Source: Setophaga petechia (Eukaryota; Chordata; Aves; Passeriformes; Parulidae). From it: a stretch of DNA of 64,000 nt. Numbering within the stretch: position 1 is the first letter of the stretch; each line of letters opens with the position of its first letter. Made by a program: the position numbers and the translations under genes. Location: positions 1,426,001 to 1,490,000 of the forward strand of contig JANCRA010000065.1 of assembly GCA_024362935.1 (NCBI GenBank), read 5' to 3'. The notes under the pieces are model-generated. The model was not told the origin of the DNA and searched no databases. It saw only the letters and a list, made by a program, of their open reading frames with translations. Shown here piece after piece: positions 56,540 to 64,000 of this stretch.

Positions 56540-57317
56540 GGCCAAGGTGCACAGAAATCAGAAGTTGACTCTCTTAAACCAGCGGGACCTGCATCTCATC
56601 GCTGGGCAACAAAAAACAGTGAAAGAGCCAAAAAATCATGCCCCAGATCTCCTGCTCCTGAAGCTAGCAAGGCTTTGGAGAAAATTACTGATGCTCTGCA
56701 AAATAGACAAGCACATAGTAATGCTCCACATAAACCTTTTTTACTTGCAGTTCTAGGAGAAACGCTGAGACTGCATGGCCTCATCTTCCAGTGGGACTCC
56801 TCTCAAAATGATCTTTTTTAATAATTGAATGGGTTTTTCTTTCTTACAGTGCACCAAAGACAATCTTCACACCTTTAGAGATGATTTCTCAAATTGTCAT
56901 TAAGGGCAGGGCAAGGCTTCTTGCCATAGCAGGTTGTGAATTTAAAATCATCTATTTACCTATGATTAAATGCTATTTTGATTGGGCCATGCAAAAGTCA
57001 GAAGATTTACTGTATGCCTTGTTAGATTTTCCAGGTGTTTGCTCTATTCTTTATCCAGCACACAAAGTGATCAAAGCTAAATTGTGCTACAAAGAGAAAC
57101 CCCTTATCAGCGAAGAACCTTTAGATGCAGTTACTCTCTTCATGATGGGTCAGGACAAACACACAAGGCAGTAGTTACCTGGCAAAATAAAAACACTAAA
57201 TCCTGGGAACAAGACATTGAAAAGGTTGAAGGTTCTCCTCAGATTGTTGAATTGGCTGCAGTTGTAAAAGCATTTCAGCTCTTCCCAGAACCTTTTAACT
57301 TAGTCACTTATAGTTTT
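56540..57317 (+). mobile_element. ERV-D: old pol fragment (RT connection to RNase H)
   Basis: Two or three frames together read ALEKITDALQNRQAH, LHGLIFQWDS, AGCEFKIIYLP, VEGSPQIVELAAVVKAF and EPFNLVTYS, the order seen in ERV-B and ERV-C pol. Several stops and shifts show it is decayed. It stops at 57,317, where the ERV-C LTR begins, so ERV-C probably inserted into it; its remainder would lie beyond the window. Confidence 0.8.
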
Positions 57318-57810
57318 TGTAGTTCCCTTGGTGGTATCCGGGTGTGTCCTGCTGGCTCCCCTGGCTCTCGCTGGTGAGCCGAAGGCTACAGCTGTAGTTA
57401 TTTCCCACAGAGGAGCCTATGGCTAGTTATGGAATGCAGCACACGAGCTCTTGGGGAGTCCAGGCAGGAAAGGAACTCAGTTACCTTTGGCGGGGAAGCT
57501 TACAGCGTCAGTGAAGAGAAGAAGCAGGCTCCGTTGTAAGTTTAGTCCAGGTTTAATAGATGCATAAGGGGTCCCTGTGGTGGTTCCAGGACCCACCCTG
57601 GGGAGAACCTCTCTGGTGGAAATCCGAGAGGCAACAGAGACAGAGCCACATGGTCTCTGTATTTTTCAAGCCTCGGATTAGGGGTGGGGAAGGACAGGTG
57701 AAAGACAATCAGATACTAGAGGGGATGTCTCAGGTAGGATTGATTGATAGGCAGCTAGGTGGGAGGAAGAAGGGGGAGGGGGCAGGAGAGAGTTGCGTAT
57801 CACTGCAACA
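57318..57810 (-). repeat. ERV-C 3' LTR, 493 bp
   Basis: On the minus strand TGTTGCAGTG...GGAACTACA, preceded directly by the polypurine tract ACTAGGGGGAGA (57,811-57,822). An ATTAAA polyadenylation signal lies near 57,555. The outer edge abuts the ERV-D fragment. Confidence 0.85.
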
Positions 57811-57827
57811 TCTCCCCCTAGTTTTGT

Positions 57828-59234
57828 TTAAAAAGAAGAAAACGGGGCTTGTGGTGTAGAGTGCTCGCCAAACCAGGGTTGGTAAATTAGTTCCTCCTCT
57901 ATAGGAGGTTCAGTGTTTTCCACTGAGGGTTTTATGTTATTTAATGGAGTACTAAGGGTTTCTAAATGGTAAACTTCAGGAGGGGGAGATGAGCTTGAAA
58001 TTAACTTGAGAACCATGCCCTTGATTAGTCCAAAAACAATGCTAACAACTACAACAATGATAATTACTATAAACAATCCTGAAATTACAGTTTTCAGAAT
58101 AGATCCCAACCAGCCCGAGAGTCCCCAGCCTTTGGACAGTCCACTCAGCCAGTCGTCAGTTTCTCGCTTGATGTCGCTCACCATGGTTTTCATCTTGTCA
58201 ATCATGGCGTGGATGTTCTCTGTCTTTGATGACAAATTGAGGCAGCAGAGACCTTCAAATTCTTCACAGCGATGGTTATGCAGAAGGAGCAGATAGTCTA
58301 TGGCTGCCCTATTCTGAATGGTGGCTTGCCTGGTAATTTCCTCATCTGATAAGAGGTCACTCAGGGCAGCAGAAGTAAGGTTTGCCTGTTTAGCAACCCA
58401 GCATTCCAATCGGCCTAATTCTCCCATGCTTTTTGCTGCTGAGACCCAGGGGAGAAGGACAGTAATTGCAGTGGTTTTAGGCCTAGACCAGTGAACAATT
58501 TCTGAATTACAGTCAGGGCCTAATTGCCTTAGGTCTCTTTTTTGGATAGCCAATGTATGTGTGTTGTTTTTTGCTTGCCAATGAATTAGGTTTGTTCGAT
58601 TTGGGGTTAACAGGCTCAGCTTGCCAAATGTACATGGACCTCCGAGCAGACGAGGAGGGAGACCTGCCCATGCTCTGTCCCCACATATTAAAAACATGCC
58701 TTTTGGGAGTTCACGAGGCTTGTAATCACTACCTGGTGAATGCATGACTACGACAGAATTTTCACACCAGTTTTTGTCTGTATAGTGTGGATTGCTAGGG
58801 TTAGGATGGGTGCTTCGTTTACTATCCCGATATGGCAATTGGGAATTGAATTTAAAGTGAATGCAAAAGGTTGCATTCATAGAGCCCAAGAGATGGAACT
58901 CTTGTGGCTCCCTCTCTGGCACTGGTAACTTTCTTGCCCACTCCCGCCAAAACAGTAAAGGATTGTCAGCAGGATAGCGGCCCGGAGAAGGCGCGAGTAA
59001 GTTAACTTCATTTAAGGCATTCCACATTTCATTTGGGAACTCTGAGGATTTAAAAGGAACTCCCACTAGGCAAGTTGAGAGGGGGTCAGAGGCCGTTGCT
59101 GTGGAGAGACAAATGTGATCTTGTCCAAGGGCTCTGGCTAAGGTGGTCTATACATTCGCTTTGGGCTGAGGGACTATCCAGGAGATCGCTGGAGAAATGA
59201 TCACAGGTAGGATGAGGAGCAGGCTCGGTCTCAT
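57828..59234 (-). pseudogene. env: ERV-C envelope with one premature stop
   Basis: ATG at 59,232-59,234, a signal-like MRPSLLLILPVIISPAISW, then a TAG at 59,148-59,150 (codon 29) where the ERV-B env has Trp. After it the frame stays open for about 440 codons: SU with sequons, a KR site (AIQKR), a Cys before a hydrophobic fusion-like stretch (TVLLPWVSAAKS), CX6CC (CEEFEGLCC), a long membrane span and a cytoplasmic tail that ends 18 bases before the LTR. ALV-type TM by motif order. Apart from the single nonsense codon it looks complete; alternative start downstream seems unlikely because the signal peptide would be lost. Confidence 0.88.
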
Positions 59235-59300
59235 GGCGTCTCGAGACTGCACACGAACAGCAGGATCTAAACCAGTAAAAGGAAACTTAAAACAAACATA

Positions 59301-62300
59301 TTACAAGCTGTTCCAGATAGGAGGCTTTAATGGAATTTCCTCCAGAGAACGCGTGTGGCGTTTTCTTCTCCAGGCAGCGTTAGCAACCTGGGGCACTTCT
59401 GTAGATTTCTCTGAGACCTTGGGAACATAGGGCTTTACCCACTTGGAGGGAACCCATTTTAACCCAGAGGGGGTGGACACACAGGCGTATCCACGTCCCC
59501 AAGTGACTAAGTTGTAAGGTCCCACCGTTTTCCAAGTCTCAGGGTCTTTTACCAAAACCGGAGGTTTTTCTTTTAGCTTTAAGTGACTGCTCCCCCCAAA
59601 GTGGCGCAGGATGGGCGGGTTCAGGCTGTCAAAGGAACAATTCAGAAAATTTATCGTGAATAATGCCCTGGACAACCGGATGTGGGGGGGTTCCACTTTC
59701 AGAACCTGTTGTTGTTGTTCCAGGACTCTCTTAATACTGCAGTGAGTCCTTTCCACGATGGCTTGACCTGTAGGGGAGTAGGGGATGCCAGTTTTATGCT
59801 CTACTCCCCATTGCTGCAGGAAGCTCCCGAATTCCTTGGATTTATAGGCAGGGCCATTATCAGTTTTCAGCTCCTTGGGGATGCCCATGAAAGAAAAAGC
59901 CTGTAAAAGGTGCTTAATGGCATCATTAGATGACTCTCCTGTGTGGGCAGAAGCATAGACCGCTCCAGAAAAGGTATCTACACTAACATGAACGTATTTC
60001 TGCCGTCCAAATGACTGTACATGTGTGACATCTGTTTGCCACAGTTCACAACTGTTTAACCCCCTAGGGTTTGCTCCTGCAGTCAGTGTAGGGAGTGCAT
60101 GTTGTTGGCAATTTGGGCATGTGTCCACAATCGCCTTGGCCTGTTCTCGAGTGATGTTAAACAAACGAACTAGGCCAGGTGCATTTTGGTGGAAGAGCTG
60201 GTGGCTGATTTTTGCCTGTTCAAAGACATTAGGAAGAGTGGCATCACTGCAGGTGCAGCAAGAGCATCTGCCCTCCTGTTACCCTCAGCGATGAACCCTG
60301 GCAAGTCGGTGTGTGACCTGATGTGCATCACATAAAATGGTTGCTCCCGGCGAGTGACTAACTTTACAAGTTTTGAGAGCAATTCAAACAGTGTGATGTT
60401 AGATACTTCTTGCAGTGTTGCTTGATCTGCCCTGGATACTACCCCTGCCACATATGCAGAATCTGTAATCAGATTAAATGGTTCTGAGAATCTTTCAAAA
60501 GCCCTAACAACAGCAGCTAATTCAGCAACCTGAGGAGAACCTTCCACCTCAGCAATGTCTGTCTCCCACTGCTGGGTTTGAGGATCCTTCCAAGTCATAA
60601 CAGACTTGTGGGACCTCCCTGATGCATCTGTAAAGACAGTTAGAGCCTTTTTTAAAGGTCTCTTACTCAGAGCGCTTCTCAATTTCAGAATAAATTGAAC
60701 CTCCTGTTCAAACATTTTGTGGGCAGGTCGGTGGACAGAAATTTGTCCTGAGTAGGAATCCAGAGCAAACTGCAATACTTCATTTTCTCGAAGCAATTGT
60801 TCTAATATTTGCATAGAATTTTGACCTGATTTTAATTCGGTTGGAATGTGAATGCACTCAAAGTCACATCCTGCTAGCTCCCTGATCCGGGTCCTTGCTT
60901 TCCGGATCAGTTCTGCTACCAGCTCCTGAGGCTTTGTCATTCTCTTGGGCCGTTTGTGACTGAGGAAAACCCATTCTATGATCAAGAGAGGGTCCCTCTT
61001 GTCTTGGCCCTTTTTAGATGTGCCCTTTGCCTTAGGTGTATGTTTTTCCTCCCACTGGAAAATGATTCCATGGAGGTGTGGCAACTTACCTAAGATGATA
61101 AGTTTGAATGGCAGGTCAGGCCAGCATCGGTGAGCCTGTCTTGTGGACATTGCAATTTGAACCTTTTCTAGAGCTTTCCATGCTTCTGGGGTAACAGACC
61201 TAGGAGCACCTGGGTCCTCTCCCCCTTTCAATAAATTGAAAAGAGGGGCAAGGTCTTCATTAGTTAGACCAAGCCATGGTCTTACCCAATTCAAGGATCC
61301 ACACAGCTTGTGGACATCCGCAAGGGTCTTGATGTTTGGATTGATTTCTAGTTTTTGAGGAACAATTGTCCTGTTTCCAATTTCTAGGCCCAAATATTTC
61401 CAAGGTGGCATCTTTTGAATTTTCTTTTCCTGGAGCTTGAATCCTGCAACAATCAATGCATCGATTGTTAGGTCAAGGACATGTGTGAGTAGATCATCAT
61501 TGGGGGCACACACAAGGATATCATCCATATAATGATAGATGATGGCCTTTTCTGCAGCTGCACGGACTGGGGAAAGCAGGGAAGAGACATACCACTGGCA
61601 GATAGCTGGGGAGACCTTCAGACCCTGAGGAAGAACTGTCCAGTGGTACCTTTTCATAGGGGCTTCCATGTTGATGGTTGGGACCGAGAATGCGAAACGT
61701 GGTGCATCGTCAGGGTGCAGGGGGATATGGAAAAAACAATCTTTAATATCAATAACAGCTAATTTCCAGTCCTGGGGAAGCATTGTTGGGGATGGCATAC
61801 CAGGTTGGGGAGAGCCCATATCTTCAATAACATTATTGATTTGTCGGAGGTCGTGGAGGAGCCGCCATCTCTTTTTGTCAGCTTTCTGAATGACAAACAC
61901 TGGGGAATTCCACGGGGAAGTGGTCTCCACAATGTGACCCTTTTTCAATTGCTCTTCCACTAGCTCCTCAAGCGCCTTTATTTTCTGTTTACTGAGCGGC
62001 CATTGTTTCACCTGAACTGGGTTGTCTGTTTTCCACTTCAGTTTTTGGGTGAGGCGCTGTTTTTCAATGGCCGCTGTACAAAAATCCTGTGGGGAGTCTG
62101 GAATATTAATTGTGACACCCCACTGAGCCATCAAATCTCTCCCTAACAAAGGTTCTGAATAATCTAACACAAATGGACGGATATTTGCCATTTGTCCATT
62201 TGGTCCTTCAATTTGGACAATATTTTTGGATTGTTTTGCCAATTGGATGCCTCCCACACCTTGAACATGACCAGTAATGTCTTGCAAAGGCCAATGTGCT

Positions 62301-62960
62301 GGCCAGTCCCGTACTGGGATCACTGTGCAGTCTGCACCTGTGTCTACAAGCATCTCAATGCGTTTGGACTCCTCACCACCACTGACATTGCACCATAATT
62401 TAGGTTTGTGAGTTCCAATAGCTTGGACTCGGGCGACTGTGGGCCCTTGTTTTTTGGTGGTTTCAGGTAAAAATGGCACAGGGATAGCTTGTGCAACAAT
62501 TTGACCTTTGGGAAGAAACAAAGGTGGGTGAATACAATGCAGCCCGAGAACGAATTGCTCAGGATCTGACGTTGTCATTCCTGGAGCAATTTCAATCTCA
62601 TGTGGTGTGTGTTTGGTGTCCCCAACGATGATGTACTTACAGTGAATTCGATGCCAAGTACCGTTCTGTTCCGGATTGACAGAGACAAAATGCCAGTCAG
62701 TATCTTTCAGCTGGAGTGATTCTGTCAGCTGCAACCTGTAAGGCTCATTGACAGAATATGTGGTTAACATCGGATTACCTGAATTATAACAAAGGCTATT
62801 TTGTTTAACATTTAACACTGGATGAGCAGATGTGATCTTTGAAGCATCTGCTTCACTTTTAGAAACAGTAACATTACCGCGCGCTTGATTAGATTTGGTT
62901 CTTATATTCCCTTGGCCTGCTCTTTTTGTGTCTGCACGCTGAGCAGGCTGGCGCTTACAT
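59301..62960 (-). pseudogene. pol: ERV-C pro-pol (dUTPase-like, protease, RT, RNase H, integrase), one frameshift
   Basis: Entered from gag by -1 frameshift (site 62,965-62,971). The frame runs through a dUTPase-like domain without clear catalytic motifs (ending LPKGQIVAQAI), protease (LVDTGADCTVI, active site 62,330-62,344), RT (IDIKDCFFHIPLHP; YMDD at 61,520-61,531) and RNase H (FTDASG, ITDSAYVAG, RSHTDLPGF). A one-base shift near 60,240 ends it. Integrase continues in the next frame to the stop at 59,301-59,303, with WQTDVTH, TDNGPAY, VERTH and a C-terminal WGRGYACVSTPSG segment. All catalytic residues seen are intact. Protease and pol share one frame here, unlike ERV-B. Confidence 0.9.
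62915..62948 (-). promoter_or_regulatory. Stem-loop downstream of the gag-pro slippery site
   Basis: Eight-base perfect inverted repeat GCCTGCTC / GAGCAGGC with an 18-base loop, beginning 16 bases after the slippery heptamer on the minus strand. A downstream RNA structure is what promotes -1 frameshifting, although the usual spacer is 5-9 bases. Confidence 0.45.
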
Positions 62961-62961
62961 T

Positions 62962-64000
62962 TCAGTTTTTTTGTTGTTGTTGACTTTCCGGGAGTGTTTG
63001 TAATTTCCCTCCCATGTTATTTCTAAATTCGTCAAATTGCTTTTTCAGGGGGCACTGGCTACTCCAGTGCCCATGGTTACCGCAAAGCGGGCATGGCTTA
63101 GTGGGTACAACTGCAGCTGGTCGTCGCTGCTGCCCAGGGTGCTGCTGTGCTGAGGGAGTGGGCACAGCGGTGGCAACGGCGACACGCTGAGGTGGTCTTT
63201 GCTGCGGCTTTGATCTGGTGTCTTCAGTAACACTCATCAGAGGCACTTTCCTGTTACAAACTAGAAGCATATCTTTTAGTGTAGGGGGAGGTTCTAGAGG
63301 GAGGCTTAAAATTGCTGCTCGACACTGTTCATTTGCATTTGCAAATGCCATTTCTTCTAAAACCTCTTCCCTTGCATTCTCTTTTTTAACTTGGATTTCA
63401 ATAGCTCTAGTTAACCTTTCTACAAATTTCAGAAAAGGCTCTGATGCTGTTTGATATTACTGTAAGGCTCGAAGGGCCCTTCAGGTTGAAGGGAAAAGAA
63501 GGCTTTTTCAGCTGCTTCTTTTACCCTTTCGAGTACCACTTCAGGTATAGCAGTCGCTTGAATTGAGGGAGAGGACCACTGCCCTTCACCGGAGAGATGT
63601 TCAATGGTAATTGGTATACCATTAGCATCTTTTGCTGTGTTTGGATCAGCCTGCAAGCTTGGGAGAGCTTCTTTTAACAGTTGTTTCCATGATATTTCCC
63701 ATAATTTAAATTCTGTAGAGGTCATAAGGCATGAGAAAAGCTGTTTTAAATCATGCGGGACCACTACATTTCTGCTTAATTCAGAATTTAAAAGACCACG
63801 GAAGTATGGACTGTATGGGCCATACTCTTTGTGGGATTTACAGATCTCTTTAATTAATTGGCGACCAAAGGAGTTCCAATTAGCATTTTGGGGTGCTCCC
63901 CCTTGCGCTGCAGGCTGATATGTAACAGGGGCAAATGAGTAAGTGGTACTCTGTATAGGGTATGCAGGTTGTTGCTCTGTATCCCTTGAATTGGAAGCAT
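62962..64000 (-). pseudogene. gag: ERV-C gag (CA and NC; N-terminus outside window), one frameshift
   Basis: Capsid-like sequence enters at the window edge. A frameshift near 63,457 falls just before the major homology region (SEPFLKFVERLTRAIE). The following frame (to stop 62,962-62,964) has one nucleocapsid knuckle, CPLCGNHGHWSSQC (C-x2-C-x4-H-x4-C), in a Pro/Gln/Arg-rich context, and ends in Gln repeats overlapping the slippery site. An intact Gag is not possible from this copy. Confidence 0.85.
62965..62971 (-). promoter_or_regulatory. Gag-pro -1 ribosomal frameshift heptamer AAAAAAC
   Basis: In the gag frame the codons are cAA-AAA-AAC followed at once by the TGA gag stop, giving the X-XXY-YYZ slippery heptamer in the correct register. 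Slippage by -1 leads into the open pro-pol frame. The same heptamer is known from the MMTV gag-pro junction. Confidence 0.75.

Larger units (their letters stand above)
57318..64000 (-). mobile_element. ERV-C provirus (3' LTR to gag; 5' end outside window)
   Basis: Minus-strand element with a 493-bp 3' LTR, env, pro-pol and gag in order. Each gene carries few lesions: one nonsense codon in env, one frameshift at the RNase H/integrase junction and one frameshift in gag. It is the youngest-looking element of the window. Pol groups with ERV-B and ERV-D by eye; env is ALV-like. Confidence 0.92.

Noticed and set aside
1..64000. CRISPR array, prokaryotic operon or phage
   Set aside because: The repeats are kilobase-scale or minisatellite-type, genes are retroviral or spliced vertebrate-type, and there are no regularly spaced direct repeats or ribosome-binding sites.

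Overview
The window looks like nuclear DNA of a bird, most likely a songbird. The evidence is endogenous retroviruses (ERVs) with alpha/betaretrovirus-like pol and ALV-like env, remnants of the CR1 LINE, a C2H2 zinc-finger (ZNF) gene whose linker region matches the expanded passerine family as I remember it, and a solo LTR of songbird ERVL type. There are no bacterial or phage genes, no CRISPR array and no tRNA or rRNA gene that I can see. The species and chromosome cannot be read from the sequence. Dense young ERVs in palindromic arms would suit an avian W or another ampliconic region, but that is inference.

Region 1 (1 to about 49,700) is a repeated amplicon. A unit of about 28 kb occurs twice in tandem (position 1 corresponds to 28,300, and 19,340 to 47,416). 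Each unit holds a host-like flank in two opposite orientations, giving four arms: A1L (1-1608), A1R (16,125-21,838), A2L (about 24,191-29,907) and A2R (44,197 to about 49,690). The inverted symmetry axes lie near 8,870, 23,016 and 37,050. Between L and R arms sits an ERV mosaic in fixed order: ERV-A on the minus strand (complete, env-less, with dUTPase), ERV-B on the plus strand (5'-truncated in NC, with env and 3' LTR), then a plus-strand 3' half of ERV-A. ERV-B copy 1 keeps an open 433-codon env although its pol is broken; copy 2 has a nonsense mutation in env. The flanks carry CR1 scraps, a candidate solo LTR and an exon-like ORF ending at a splice donor.

Region 2 (about 49,690-56,500) holds an ERVL-like solo LTR, a minus-strand C2H2 zinc-finger gene (51,225-52,147 plus upstream exons), two copies of a GC-rich first-exon region (about 53.1-53.9 and 56.0-56.5 kb) and an ACTGGGA-type minisatellite between them.

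Region 3 (about 56,540-64,000) is an old plus-strand pol fragment (ERV-D) interrupted by a minus-strand provirus, ERV-C. ERV-C has a 3' LTR, env with one nonsense codon, a pro-pol frame with one frameshift, an AAAAAAC gag-pro slippery site followed by a stem-loop, and gag running off the window end.

The ERV genes would form gag, pro and pol products and, in B and C, an envelope. Every provirus here carries disabling lesions, so none looks autonomous. All copy comparisons were made by eye; no alignments or searches were run.
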